A stretch of 43,868 bases of DNA from Helicobacter aurati (lineage in GTDB: Bacteria; Campylobacterota; Campylobacteria; Campylobacterales; Helicobacteraceae), in contig NZ_NXLW01000016.1 of NCBI RefSeq assembly GCF_003364265.1, positions 1 to 43,868 of the forward strand, given 5' to 3'. Each line of letters opens with the position of its first letter. The first letter of the stretch is position 1. The position numbers were made by a program, and so were the translations under genes. The notes below the pieces were generated by a model. It was not told the origin of the DNA and did not search any database. It saw nothing but the letters and a program-made list of their open reading frames with translations. This document shows positions 25,337 through 34,953 of this stretch, in pieces.

Positions 25337-26065
25337 TTAATGGGAATCTTGCGTAATTTTGTCTTTCCATTCACAGCTATCTTCATGCCCCATAGAACAA
25401 GCCTTTTCAAAATATATCTTTGCTTGTGCAATGTTGTTTTTCATTATTTGATTGGCTTTTAGCCTTTTGTTGGTGTTAGTCGTTGCATCAGGTACTGCGT
25501 TTACTTGCCCATTAAAATATAAAACTGCAATATTATAGCAAGCGGCACTAATGAGATGATTATTGCAAGACATTTCATAGAATCTAAGAGCTTTTTGGTA
25601 ATCCTGTTTAACACCCAACCCACTTTCATACAACACACCCAGATTCAAACAGCTTGGCATATAGAGCTTATCGCAACCTAATTCAAATTGCCGTTTAGCA
25701 TTTACGTAGTCCTTGTTTTGCTTGTAAAAGATTCCTAACTGATCAAGGCTCTCTAGTTCGCTTACTGCATAGATTCTATTAAAATAGGGCAGTGCTTCTT
25801 TATTTCTCCCCGCATGATGATAAATCACACCTACAACACCACACTCTTTTTCAACGTTACATTCATGGACATTTGGCAATCTACTTGCGATTAATTTTGT
25901 GCATGCCTCTTTATTGTTATCAATAATGCAGGCTATCTTTGTTTGTCTTGCCTGCATCTCATTGTTTTTACTTGCATATACACTCATACAGAAGCAAAAA
26001 AAGATAGCAAATGGCAAGAAATTTCCCAATCGACGAATCATTGTTCTACAAATAAGATTTTTCAT
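25337..26065 (-). CDS. Small secreted Sel1-repeat protein
   Basis: A 242-residue protein with a signal peptide (LPFAIFFCFCMSVYA) after a basic start. It carries about four Sel1-like repeats with Cys pairs, such as CDKLYMPSCLNLGVLYESGLGV and CSMGHEDSC. It is a shorter relative of the Hcp-like protein at 9468-10466 and has fewer, less regular repeats. The start at 26065 has no clear RBS; a second Met eight residues on is possible. It lies 12 bases after ffh on the same strand, so it could share that transcript, although no functional link is obvious. Confidence 0.82.
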   Translation of the reverse strand: MKNLICRTMIRRLGNFLPFAIFFCFCMSVYASKNNEMQARQTKIACIIDNNKEACTKLIASRLPNVHECNVEKECGVVGVIYHHAGRNKEALPYFNRIYAVSELESLDQLGIFYKQNKDYVNAKRQFELGCDKLYMPSCLNLGVLYESGLGVKQDYQKALRFYEMSCNNHLISAACYNIAVLYFNGQVNAVPDATTNTNKRLKANQIMKNNIAQAKIYFEKACSMGHEDSCEWKDKITQDSH

Positions 26066-26077
26066 TGTTACAAATCT

Positions 26078-27409
26078 TTATCTTGGAATCTGTTGCTGGG
26101 AAAGCATACCTAAGAAATTTTGTACGCCGCCTTTTTGACTAAGCTTCTTGGCAATCTTACTGGCTTGGTCAAATTGCTTGAGCGTGCGATTTATATCGCT
26201 AACGTGCAATCCACTCCCCAATGCAATACGTTTGCGTCTCGAACCATTAAGCAAACTCGGGTCCTCTCTCTCTTTTGGCGTCATGGAATTTACCATAGCA
26301 CGAATGATTTTTAATTCTTCAGAGTTTTCTAAGTCTACATTTTTCAATGATTTTGCCATGTTTCCCATACCCGGAATCATGGACATAATTGAACTAACAG
26401 AGCCTAACTTCCTGACATTCTCAATTTGAGCAAGGAAATCAGTAAAAGTAAAATTGCCCCTTTTAATTTTTTTATGGATATTTTTTGCTTCTTTCTCATC
26501 AATGACCATAGCAGTTTTTTCTGCCAATGTTGCAATATCGCCAGCACCCATGAGTCTTGAAACGATCCTGTCTGGTAAAAATAAATCAATGTCAGCAATC
26601 TTTTCACCTACCCCCACAAAACGTAATGGAATCCCTAATTGATACGCAATAGACAAAGCGATTCCGCCCTTAGAATCACTATCGAATTTACTTAAAATTA
26701 CCCCACTTAAGCCAATTTTTTGATGAAAGCTAGCCGCACTTCGCACCCCATCTTGCCCGCTTAAAGAATCTGCGACATAGAATACATCGTGGGGCTTTAC
26801 AATTGCTTTAATATCATATAGTTCTTGCATAAGAAGTTCACTAATTGCTAACCTACCAGCTGTATCATAAATCACAACGTCAAACTGCGAATTAGCTGCA
26901 TATTGCACTGCTTCTTTGGCAACTTCCAAAGGATTATTACTTGTAGACTCAAAGACTTCTACTTCAATTTGCGCTCCTAATGTTTGTAGCTGTGTTACTG
27001 CTGCCAACCGTTGTAAATCGCACGGCACAAGCAAAACTTTTTTATTACGTAATTTAAGATAATTCGCTAATTTAGCACTTGTAGTTGTTTTTCCACTGCC
27101 TTGCAAACCAACCATAAGAATATTAGTGGGCGGCTTTGTTGCATAAGTAAAACCATAATTCCCGCTGACTGCCAAAATATCCAATAACGAGCTGCTCAAA
27201 GCCTGCAAAAAATTTTCTCTGCCTATTCCTTTGTCTTTTGTTTGTATTTTTGTTTTTTGGAGTATTTCTTTTGTCGCCTTATGATACACGTCGCTTTTCA
27301 ATAGAATCTTTTTAAGCTCATCTAGGGCTCTCTCTAGTGATTTTTCATCATCACTAAAGCGCATTTTATTAACTATACTGCGAAATCCGCTGCTTAAGCT
27401 CTCAAACAT
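26078..27409 (-). CDS. ffh: Signal recognition particle protein Ffh
   Basis: A 443-residue SRP54 GTPase. The N-domain (about 1-90) is followed by the G-domain with P-loop GLQGSGKTT (residues 101-109), DTAGRL, and SKFDSDSKGG, and by a methionine-rich M-domain with MIPGMGNMAKS and RIALGSGLHVSDINRTLKQF. It binds signal sequences and 4.5S RNA and hands ribosomes to FtsY at the membrane. RBS AAGGGGG precedes the ATG. It is divergent from purM. Confidence 0.97.
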   Translation of the reverse strand: MFESLSSGFRSIVNKMRFSDDEKSLERALDELKKILLKSDVYHKATKEILQKTKIQTKDKGIGRENFLQALSSSLLDILAVSGNYGFTYATKPPTNILMVGLQGSGKTTTSAKLANYLKLRNKKVLLVPCDLQRLAAVTQLQTLGAQIEVEVFESTSNNPLEVAKEAVQYAANSQFDVVIYDTAGRLAISELLMQELYDIKAIVKPHDVFYVADSLSGQDGVRSAASFHQKIGLSGVILSKFDSDSKGGIALSIAYQLGIPLRFVGVGEKIADIDLFLPDRIVSRLMGAGDIATLAEKTAMVIDEKEAKNIHKKIKRGNFTFTDFLAQIENVRKLGSVSSIMSMIPGMGNMAKSLKNVDLENSEELKIIRAMVNSMTPKEREDPSLLNGSRRKRIALGSGLHVSDINRTLKQFDQASKIAKKLSQKGGVQNFLGMLSQQQIPR

Positions 27410-27589
27410 TTTATCCCCCTTACCAAACTAACCTATTAATTATAACGAAAATTTGACTACATACTCTAAGCGATAAAATCTACTAATATCGCAAGTTTGA
27501 ATTTCATAATAAAAACAAAATTTCTTTAAAAAGATTCTATTAAGATACGATTTATTTATAACAAAAGCACTACATGTGAATGGATAAAC

Positions 27590-28585
27590 GTGAATACTCT
27601 AACTTATAAAAATTTTGGTGTCGATATTGCAGAAGGTAATCACTTCGTGCAAGAATTAAAACCCCTTGTTCAAACAACTTTTAATCCTCTAGTACTTGGC
27701 GGATTAGGGGGGTTTTCAGGCTGCTTTGAAATTCCAAAAGGCTACAAAAACCCTATTTTGTGCTCTGCTACCGATGGTGTGGGCTCAAAACTGAAGTTAG
27801 CAATAGAGCATGACAAAATTGATAACATAGGCATTGATTTAGTAGCTATGTGCGTTAATGATTTGTTATGTGATTTTGCCACGCCGCTTTTTTTTCTGGA
27901 TTATTACGCAACGCATAAGCTTGTCAAAGACACTGCTTTGCGCGTTATGAAAGGTATTGTTGCAGCCTGCAAGCAATCCCAATGCGCATTAATTGGCGGC
28001 GAAACTGCTGAAATGCCAAGTATTTATGCACAAAACGAATTTGATTTAGCAGGATTCGCCGTAGGCATAGCTGAAAAAATGGACTTAGAAAAGAGACAGC
28101 ACATCCGTAATGGCGATATTGTCTTAGCATTTCCTAGCAATGGATTGCATAGCAATGGTTTCTCTCTTCTTCGCGGAATAATAGAAACCAAAAACATTGA
28201 TATTATGCAGTCAACAGAACGGGATAGCACTTTGCTTGATTCTCTGTTGCAACCTACAAGAATTTATGTGCGCGAATTTCTTACTTTTAAAGATAGGCTA
28301 AAGGCTTTAGCACACATTACAGGAGGAGGATTAAAAGAAAATCTCATTCGTGTGTTGCCGTGCAATACACGTGCAATTATTCAAGAATCTTCTATCAGAG
28401 TCTCTGCTGTGTTTCAACCTTTCCTCCCCCATATTACTAAAGAAGAAGCATTTTTGGTGTTTAATATGGGAATTGGCATGACGGCTATTACTACAAAAGA
28501 AGAGGCAAGCTATATTATAACCCATAGCGATGCGTATCCAATCGGGCATATAGAATCTGGCGAGCAAGAAGTTATTATTCAATAA
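27590..28585 (+). CDS. purM: Phosphoribosylformylglycinamidine cyclo-ligase
   Basis: A 331-residue AIR synthase, step five of purine synthesis. It starts with GTG at 27590; an upstream in-frame GTG is cut off by a stop. The core includes GLGGFSGCFEIP, ILCSATDGVGSKLKLA, NIGIDLVAMCVNDLLC, IGGETAEMPSIY, GLHSNGFSLLRG, and LAHITGGGLKENLIRVLP. The upstream steps purS and purQ lie 11 kb away on the other strand, so the pathway is dispersed. It is followed 10 bases on by an SH3-like gene. Confidence 0.96.
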   Translation: MNTLTYKNFGVDIAEGNHFVQELKPLVQTTFNPLVLGGLGGFSGCFEIPKGYKNPILCSATDGVGSKLKLAIEHDKIDNIGIDLVAMCVNDLLCDFATPLFFLDYYATHKLVKDTALRVMKGIVAACKQSQCALIGGETAEMPSIYAQNEFDLAGFAVGIAEKMDLEKRQHIRNGDIVLAFPSNGLHSNGFSLLRGIIETKNIDIMQSTERDSTLLDSLLQPTRIYVREFLTFKDRLKALAHITGGGLKENLIRVLPCNTRAIIQESSIRVSAVFQPFLPHITKEEAFLVFNMGIGMTAITTKEEASYIITHSDAYPIGHIESGEQEVIIQ

Positions 28586-28595
28586 AGTTATTAGA

Positions 28596-29270
28596 ATGAA
28601 TTATAAAATATATTGCAAAGTATTCGTCTTACCTATCATTCTTACATTAAGCGGACTTAGTACCTTTTTCTTTATGTTTGATTCCACAATGATTAGTCGC
28701 CAACAAGATACAATCACAATTCCGCAAGAGCATCAAACAATAACAAAAAATGATGCATTGATTCATCTTGACAATGATACAGAAGAACACAACAATAGAA
28801 GCATAAATATTGCATTTATAACAACTCCGTTAGCTGTGTCTGACACTAAGCTTGATACTCCAAACAACAAAACAAAACAATCCTATGCAAACAAAAACTT
28901 CAAACAATCACCTATCGAACAACCAACAGCACATTCAATTTTGCATCCTTATTTAGAACGTAATACCTACGCAATTGAAGTGAAAAAACAACATCAATAC
29001 AACGTAAATCAAAAAATCAACATGCCAAAATGGATAATATTATCCCAACCCATTGCTATCTATGAAACGCCAAATACCAATGGAATTATTTTGTATACCG
29101 CTCTTAAAGGCGAAAAAGTACAGCTCATTGCTCAACACAATGCGGCATTATGTTATCTCTCTAAGAATCCATTAATCAACAGCGTATGGAATCTTGTGCG
29201 ATACAAAAATCAAAAAAACGAGTATATTCACGGCTATACTCTCCAATCTTCACTAGAGTATGCCCTCTAA
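28596..29270 (+). CDS. Membrane-anchored protein with C-terminal SH3-like domain
   Basis: A 224-residue protein with one N-terminal membrane segment (VFVLPIILTLSGLSTFFFMF), a polar, probably disordered middle rich in Asn, Thr and Gln (about 33-145), and a C-terminal bacterial SH3-like domain (about 150-224: WIILSQPIAIYETPNTNGIILYTALKGEKVQLIAQ, VWNLVRY, EYIHGYTLQSSL). SH3b domains often bind cell wall. No enzyme motif. It starts 10 bases after purM and overlaps the next gene by 11 bases, so the three may be co-transcribed; a link to purine synthesis is unlikely. Confidence 0.7.
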   Translation: MNYKIYCKVFVLPIILTLSGLSTFFFMFDSTMISRQQDTITIPQEHQTITKNDALIHLDNDTEEHNNRSINIAFITTPLAVSDTKLDTPNNKTKQSYANKNFKQSPIEQPTAHSILHPYLERNTYAIEVKKQHQYNVNQKINMPKWIILSQPIAIYETPNTNGIILYTALKGEKVQLIAQHNAALCYLSKNPLINSVWNLVRYKNQKNEYIHGYTLQSSLEYAL

Positions 29271-29655
29271 TATGCAAGCACATCAAACACGTTACAAAAT
29301 GAATTATAAATATCGACTGCCCGCAGATACTCTGGGTTACAAAACACATAAAAACAGCCCGTGCTTTCTCCTGCTTGATTGCATATTTGCAATAACTATT
29401 GCTTCTTTTACTCTGATAAGTATTGCTCACTTGCAGCAAGAAATACTCTTAGAATCTCAAGAGCAAATCTCTCTCTATCAGGCAGCAAACCGCAACCTTA
29501 TAGAGAATATCACGCAACATAATCCCAACAAAGAAGTAACCATTCAAAGTGCCAATAACCACACTTATGTCTTTCAAGTATTCTCTGGACAGGCAACTAC
29601 AAATGAAATATCCAAACCAAACATCGTTTTATATAAATTTGCCTTATTGCCTTAA
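29260..29655 (+). CDS. Single-pass membrane protein resembling a minor pseudopilin
   Basis: A 131-residue protein. Residues about 33-56 (SPCFLLLDCIFAITIASFTLISIAHLQQ) look like a prepilin hydrophobic helix with a short polar leader, but the position +5 Glu is replaced by Asp and the cleavage context (Pro-Cys-Phe) is unusual. The remainder is polar with weak beta pattern. It may be a degenerate minor pilin or an unrelated anchored protein. It overlaps the SH3-like gene by 11 bases; the pair could be an envelope complex. No RBS is clear at the chosen ATG, and later Met codons at 29272 and 29299 are alternatives. Confidence 0.55.
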   Translation: MPSNMQAHQTRYKMNYKYRLPADTLGYKTHKNSPCFLLLDCIFAITIASFTLISIAHLQQEILLESQEQISLYQAANRNLIENITQHNPNKEVTIQSANNHTYVFQVFSGQATTNEISKPNIVLYKFALLP

Positions 29656-29686
29656 TTTCAACAATATGACATTTTTACAAAAATAT

Positions 29687-29692
29687 TATAAT
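29687..29692 (+). promoter_or_regulatory. -10 box for argH
   Basis: TATAAT in ATTATAATTTGG, 34 bases upstream of the argH ATG, in the 70-base gap after the pseudopilin-like gene. Confidence 0.55.
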
Positions 29693-29725
29693 TTGGCGAA
29701 TAAACACTATTAGAAAGGAACACCT

Positions 29726-31129
29726 ATGGCAAAACTCTGGGGAGGTAGATTCAACGAGTCTGCAAATGAACTTCTTGACAGATTCAATGCAAGTATCACA
29801 TTCGATAAAAATCTTTGGGAAGAAGACATACAAGGTTCAATAGAACATGCCAAAATGCTTTATAGCATTGGACTGCTAGAAATTGGTGAATTAGATTATA
29901 TTCTAGCGGGGTTAAAAGAAATTTCTGAAGAAATTAAACGAGGGAATTTTTCATTCTCTTTAGACAATGAAGACATTCATACCGCCATAGAATCTGCTTT
30001 GAGCGAGAAAATTGGACAAGCTGGCAAAAAGCTACACACAGCACGTAGTCGCAATGATCAAGTGGCACTTGACTTTATGCTCTATTGTCGCAAAGCAAAT
30101 CAAGCGTTACAAAAGATTCTTAGCACACTGATACAAACGCTTCTTAATATTGCCAAAGAACATACACAAACACTCATGCCAGGCATGACGCATCTACAAC
30201 ATGCCCAACCAATTAGCTTTGGTTATCACTTAGTCGCATGGTGTATAGGATTCAAACGTGATATACAAAGACTGCGCGCGAGTTTTACATTAAGCAATGA
30301 ATGCCCATTAGGCAGTGCCGCTATGGCAGGCACTCCATACAAAAATGAACGAGAAAATCTTGCGCGAAGTTTGGGTTTTGAATCAGCAAGCATTAACGCT
30401 ATGGATTCTGTCGCACAAAGAGATTTTGCTCTGGATTTGCTTTATGATATTGCTATGATCATGTTGCATATCTCAAGACTTGCTGAGGAACTTATTATTT
30501 GGAGCAGTTATGAATTTGGCTTTGTGCAATTTGCCGATAACTTTGCAACAGGCAGTTCCATTATGCCACAAAAGAAAAATCCCGATGTAGCAGAATTATT
30601 ACGCGGGAAATGTGGACGTGCCTATGGAAATCTCATGAGTCTCCTAACAACTATGAAATCTTTACCTTTTGCTTACAATAAGGATATGCAAGAAGACAAG
30701 GAAGCCGTTTTTGATTCTGTACAAACGGCTTACATGTGTCTTGAAATTCTTAACGAAAGCCTAAAAACATTGCATATCAACAAAGCAAATATGAGAAAAA
30801 TGTGTGAAGTTGGGCACTTAGTAGCAACTGACTTGGCAGATTTTTTGGTGCAAGAATACTCTGTTGCATTTCGTGAAGCGCACCATATTACGGGTATTTG
30901 TGTTCGCTATGCAGAAGAAAAAGGGCTAGACTTAAGTAAAGTAGACATAGCAGACTTAGAATCCATTCTCATACGAGAATTAGGCGACACGATAACGATT
31001 AACAAAAATAAACTTGCTTCTGCTTTAAGCTTAGAAGATTCCATGCAAAGAAGAAACAGCCTAGGAGGTTGCAGCAGTGATGAAGTCAAAAGACAGATTC
31101 ACGCCATAGAGACATGGCTAGACATATAG
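29726..31129 (+). CDS. argH: Argininosuccinate lyase
   Basis: A 467-residue lyase for the last step of arginine synthesis, releasing fumarate. Markers are the start AKLWGGRFNESANELLDRFNAS, EDIHTAIESAL, LHTARSRNDQVALDFMLY, MTHLQHAQPISFGYHLVA, and the fumarase/aspartase signature GSSIMPQKKNPD beginning at Gly276. RBS AAAGGA lies before the ATG. argF lies 11 kb downstream, so arginine genes are dispersed. Gastric H. pylori lacks this pathway, which points to an enterohepatic relative. Confidence 0.97.
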   Translation: MAKLWGGRFNESANELLDRFNASITFDKNLWEEDIQGSIEHAKMLYSIGLLEIGELDYILAGLKEISEEIKRGNFSFSLDNEDIHTAIESALSEKIGQAGKKLHTARSRNDQVALDFMLYCRKANQALQKILSTLIQTLLNIAKEHTQTLMPGMTHLQHAQPISFGYHLVAWCIGFKRDIQRLRASFTLSNECPLGSAAMAGTPYKNERENLARSLGFESASINAMDSVAQRDFALDLLYDIAMIMLHISRLAEELIIWSSYEFGFVQFADNFATGSSIMPQKKNPDVAELLRGKCGRAYGNLMSLLTTMKSLPFAYNKDMQEDKEAVFDSVQTAYMCLEILNESLKTLHINKANMRKMCEVGHLVATDLADFLVQEYSVAFREAHHITGICVRYAEEKGLDLSKVDIADLESILIRELGDTITINKNKLASALSLEDSMQRRNSLGGCSSDEVKRQIHAIETWLDI

Positions 31130-31324
31130 GAGTGGGCATTCTATCCTCAACTAACATTGTGGGTATTAGTGATTGTCCCGAAAATAATCATAGAATCTTG
31201 CTATTATTTCTTAATCATTAGGTATATCAAGTAAGCAACATAGCTTCGATGCTAATCTCTACCTAATTTATTGTCGTTAATAAAATCTTTTTGTCAAAAT
31301 CACCAAGTACATTCGTATTTGCGC

Positions 31325-31330
31325 TATAAT
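31325..31330 (+). promoter_or_regulatory. -10 box for the gltX2-yggT-slt unit
   Basis: TATAAT within GCGCTATAATCGC, 28 bases upstream of the gltX2 ATG. The preceding 195 bases hold nothing else recognisable. Confidence 0.55.
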
Positions 31331-31358
31331 CGCAACGAGTTTCACATCAAAGGTTTTT

Positions 31359-32726
31359 ATGCTACGATTTGCCCCGTCGCCAACAGGTGATATGCACATT
31401 GGTAATTTGCGCGCTGCGATTTTTAATTATCTTATGGCGCAAAAATTACAACAGCCGTTTATTATTCGTATAGAAGACACAGACTTAGAACGCAACATAG
31501 ACAATAAAGATAAACAGATTTTGCAGATTTTAGATTGCTTTAACATTAAATATGATGATATTATCTACCAAAGTAACAACTTCCCGTTGCATAGAGAATT
31601 GGCGCATAAACTTCTTAAAGAAGGGAAAGCGTTTTACTGTTATTGCTCAAAAGAATTTTTAGAATCCAAACGAGAAGAAGCCAAGAAAAACAAACTTGCT
31701 TTTCGCTATGACGATACATGGGCACAACTAGAAAAAGGTAATAAACAAACAAGTCCTATTATTCGTTTGCGCGCAAATATTGACATAAGCTTCCATGATT
31801 CTATTAGAGGAAAATTGCAATTTCATAGCAATGAGTTGGATAGCTTTGTGATTATGCGAAATGACATCCCTACATATAATTTTGCCTGTAGCATTGATGA
31901 CAGAGAGATGAGTTATATTATTCGCGGTGAAGATCATATTAGCAACACTCCCAAGCAGATTCTTATCCAAAGAGCCTTAGGATTCAATACCAAGATACAA
32001 TACGCACACTTACCGCTTATCCTCAATGAAGCCCACAAAAAAATGTCTAAAAGAGATAAAGCATCTAGTGTGGAATGGCTTTTGTCTCAGGACTTAGAAG
32101 CGCAAGCAATAGCAAACTATCTAATATTATTGGGCAATAGTAAGCTAGAACAGCATATTGGCGAATTATTTACGTATCAAGAATGCTTATCGCATTTTTC
32201 CATAGAGCATATCTCTAGCAATGCTGCACGTTTTGATTACAAAAAGCTCTTACAAATCAATCGGGATGTGCTAAGAAATTCCTTGCGCAATGAACGAAAT
32301 AAGCACTCCGTTTATGTAAAATTACAAAACGCGCTCGATAGGCAATTAGAATCTTGCAATAAAAAATCGCAGTTGAACATTAGTCAAAACTTTGAGGAAA
32401 TGATTCTCTTATACGCGCAAGAAGTGAGCACAACGGCTGAGCTAATCGCACATTGTTGTAATATATTTGTCCCCATTGCTACAAAAAGAGAAAGGTTACA
32501 AGAATTTCATAGGGAATTTGATACTCTTGTGCAACTTCTTCATAAGCAGCCTAATTTTACAAATTATGTAGATATGAAAAACTATCTCGTAGCAGAATCA
32601 CAACTCAAAGGCAAGGCATTTTTTAAACCTCTACGCATGATTCTAAGTGGACAAGAACACGGAATAGAGCTAGATAAGCTCTATTCCGTGTTGAAACAAC
32701 ATATTCCTTTCATATTAACGTTGTAG
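31359..32726 (+). CDS. gltX2: Glutamate--tRNA ligase, GltX2 type (probably charges tRNA-Gln)
   Basis: A 455-residue class I synthetase. The HIGH-like motif is HIGN at residues 13-16, and KMSKR is at 228-232. The start MLRFAPSPTGDMHIGNLRAAIFNY, then CYCSKEFLESKREEAK and the end QLKGKAFFKPLRMILSGQEHG, match the second GluRS of Helicobacter rather than GltX1. In H. pylori this paralog mischarges tRNA-Gln with Glu, and GatCAB converts it to Gln-tRNA. That specificity is known from the family and inferred here. It is followed by yggT and slt, as in H. pylori. Confidence 0.93.
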   Translation: MLRFAPSPTGDMHIGNLRAAIFNYLMAQKLQQPFIIRIEDTDLERNIDNKDKQILQILDCFNIKYDDIIYQSNNFPLHRELAHKLLKEGKAFYCYCSKEFLESKREEAKKNKLAFRYDDTWAQLEKGNKQTSPIIRLRANIDISFHDSIRGKLQFHSNELDSFVIMRNDIPTYNFACSIDDREMSYIIRGEDHISNTPKQILIQRALGFNTKIQYAHLPLILNEAHKKMSKRDKASSVEWLLSQDLEAQAIANYLILLGNSKLEQHIGELFTYQECLSHFSIEHISSNAARFDYKKLLQINRDVLRNSLRNERNKHSVYVKLQNALDRQLESCNKKSQLNISQNFEEMILLYAQEVSTTAELIAHCCNIFVPIATKRERLQEFHREFDTLVQLLHKQPNFTNYVDMKNYLVAESQLKGKAFFKPLRMILSGQEHGIELDKLYSVLKQHIPFILTL

Positions 32727-32744
32727 TTCTTATAAGGAGATATT

Positions 32745-33032
32745 ATGACATTTTTGGTATTAGTATGCAATGCGATAGGTACGATTCTATATTGGATAAT
32801 CACAATATATTGTTGGATAATTTTTATTGGCGCAATTCTCAATCTTGCTCGCGCTGATCCATCTAGTAATCTTGTTGTCATTATCAATCGGCTAACCTAT
32901 CCTGCATACGCTGCATTAAAAAAATTTATAAAAACCGAGTACAATGGGCTAGAACTTGCACCATTTTTGATTATTCTTATTGCGCAATTTATCAATCTCA
33001 CTGTGGCAAGATTCCTTATGGGATTTCACTGA
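32745..33032 (+). CDS. YggT-family membrane protein
   Basis: A 95-residue protein with two hydrophobic segments (about 2-31, including IGTILYWIITIYCWIIFIGAIL, and 66-92, APFLIILIAQFINLTVARFL) flanking the conserved NRLTYPAYAALKKFIK. YggT proteins are linked with osmotic tolerance and cell-division or chromosome organisation in various bacteria. It lies 18 bases after gltX2 with an AAGGAG site and 13 bases before slt. Confidence 0.85.
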   Translation: MTFLVLVCNAIGTILYWIITIYCWIIFIGAILNLARADPSSNLVVIINRLTYPAYAALKKFIKTEYNGLELAPFLIILIAQFINLTVARFLMGFH

Positions 33033-33045
33033 TTAAGGGACAATA

Positions 33046-34854
33046 ATGCTAAACAATAAGCAGATACGATACACAATAATCCGCTTGATATTAATAAAAT
33101 GCTTTGTGGGAATGTCATGGGCAGATAGCATTATGAATTTTCCTATAAATGAAACATATTCGCCACAACCTATAACACTTAATGAAGCTATACATCACCC
33201 ACAAACAATACGTCCTACAACAAATAAAGAAAATTCCCATATACATCTCAAAGGTAAAGATTTCTTTAATTTTTACATTAAAGATAAACCAAAAGGTATT
33301 GTACGTGATTTTTATATCTGGCAATATCTCACAGAAAACACATTAAATTCTCAAGAAATTAATGAAGCATACAGACTCTTAAATGCAAAAAACCCCTATT
33401 TACGAAGAGCACTTGATAAATTAGGAAAAACAGAGAAGCTCCCTCACGATATAGAATGCGCAAAAATGAACTTTAAGACGGCACTTAAGCAAGATAACTC
33501 TTGTTTAGCTCTCGCTGTCCGCAATAAACTCTCATCTTTCAAAACACTTCCAAGCAAAGAAGTAGATATTATTAGCGCGAGACTTGCAAAAACACATAAG
33601 GATACGGTACGCGCTATTAAGGTTTTGCATTCATCAAACCGCACTAAGGATATTTTCAAAGAAAATTCTTTAGTCTTTGCAATGGTATATCATGCGCTTA
33701 ATGCCGAAGAAAAACACAAAATGTCAACTGATACCCCTGCAAAAGACTTGGAAAGATTAAGCAATTACAAAACAAACGGGTTTTATTCTATCGTGAATGC
33801 CATCATCATAGATTCAAAGTTGCATAATCTCAAAGCCGCTTTATTGCAAAGCAATATTACACAAGCCCCGCACAATACCCTTTTTTTGCTAGGTATTAAT
33901 GAATTACGTTTTGGTTCAAAGGACAAAGCACTAACTTATTTTAAACGAGCACAAAACGCTAGTAACACACCCTTTTTTATTGACAGGGCATTATTCTGGC
34001 AGTATCTAGTAACCAAAGACAAAAAATATTTAGAGCAGCTGCTAACAAGCAAACAAGCAAACATTTTCAGTATTTATGCGAGTCAAACATTAAAGAAGCC
34101 TCCAAGTTTTGTGATTATCAATACTCTCCCTTCTCTTGCACTTACTAACCCCCCTTTTGATACGAATGATCCTTATGTTTGGCAAAATATTTCCTCAACA
34201 ATGATAAGTGGCAACGACCCCGTCGCTCTTGCAAAAACTATCCCTTATTTTTCTTATAAAGATACGATGCCTCAACTTGCTTATGTTATGCAGAAAATCG
34301 ATAAATACTCTACAAATTATTACATCACGCCCTATGAAGGCTTGATTCAATGGAAAAATACAGAGGAACAAAGTTTTGTCTTTTCGATTGCAAAACAGGA
34401 GAGCCACTTTATCCCGACATTAATTTCCCGCTCATTTGCTCTTGGAATCATGCAAATCATGCCAGCAAATGTGAAACCTTTTGCGAAAGAAATGGGGCTA
34501 AAAGAAATTACCTACAACGATTTATTTAATCCAAAAATCGCCTTTGAAATGGGGAGGCATTTTATTAATCAACTCCAAAAAGAGTATAAAAATCCATTAT
34601 TTGTTGCCTATGCGTACAATGGTGGACCCGGATTCTTACGAAGATTGCTTGCAAAAAATGAATTATTTCTAAAAAACAGAGAATATGAACCATGGCTTAG
34701 TATGGAACTTATCCCTTATGAAGAATCACGATTCTATGGCATGAAGATTATTGCAAACTTTATTATTTATGAAAAACTCTTTGGTAGAGACATTCAGCTA
34801 CAAAACCTGCTTGATAAAACACTGATATACCATAATCCACTTATTACAAAATAA
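33046..34854 (+). CDS. slt: Soluble lytic murein transglycosylase
   Basis: A 602-residue periplasmic enzyme with a signal peptide ending near SWA/DS. A long alpha-superhelical U/L-type domain (about 60-410) precedes the catalytic domain, where the Glu452 acid is in FSIAKQESHFIPTLISRSFALGIMQIMP, with AYAYNGGPGFLRRLL and the final MKIIANFIIYEKLFG. It cleaves peptidoglycan glycan strands to 1,6-anhydro muropeptides. In H. pylori Slt supports flagellar assembly and muropeptide release to NOD1. Third gene of gltX2-yggT-slt. Confidence 0.95.
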   Translation: MLNNKQIRYTIIRLILIKCFVGMSWADSIMNFPINETYSPQPITLNEAIHHPQTIRPTTNKENSHIHLKGKDFFNFYIKDKPKGIVRDFYIWQYLTENTLNSQEINEAYRLLNAKNPYLRRALDKLGKTEKLPHDIECAKMNFKTALKQDNSCLALAVRNKLSSFKTLPSKEVDIISARLAKTHKDTVRAIKVLHSSNRTKDIFKENSLVFAMVYHALNAEEKHKMSTDTPAKDLERLSNYKTNGFYSIVNAIIIDSKLHNLKAALLQSNITQAPHNTLFLLGINELRFGSKDKALTYFKRAQNASNTPFFIDRALFWQYLVTKDKKYLEQLLTSKQANIFSIYASQTLKKPPSFVIINTLPSLALTNPPFDTNDPYVWQNISSTMISGNDPVALAKTIPYFSYKDTMPQLAYVMQKIDKYSTNYYITPYEGLIQWKNTEEQSFVFSIAKQESHFIPTLISRSFALGIMQIMPANVKPFAKEMGLKEITYNDLFNPKIAFEMGRHFINQLQKEYKNPLFVAYAYNGGPGFLRRLLAKNELFLKNREYEPWLSMELIPYEESRFYGMKIIANFIIYEKLFGRDIQLQNLLDKTLIYHNPLITK

Positions 34855-34953
34855 GAAATCATTTCACCTTTTGGGCACATAATGCAAAAATACCTTTCTG
34901 TATCACAACAATACAACGAAATGCGTCTGCATTGACAATAATACATTGGTGTT

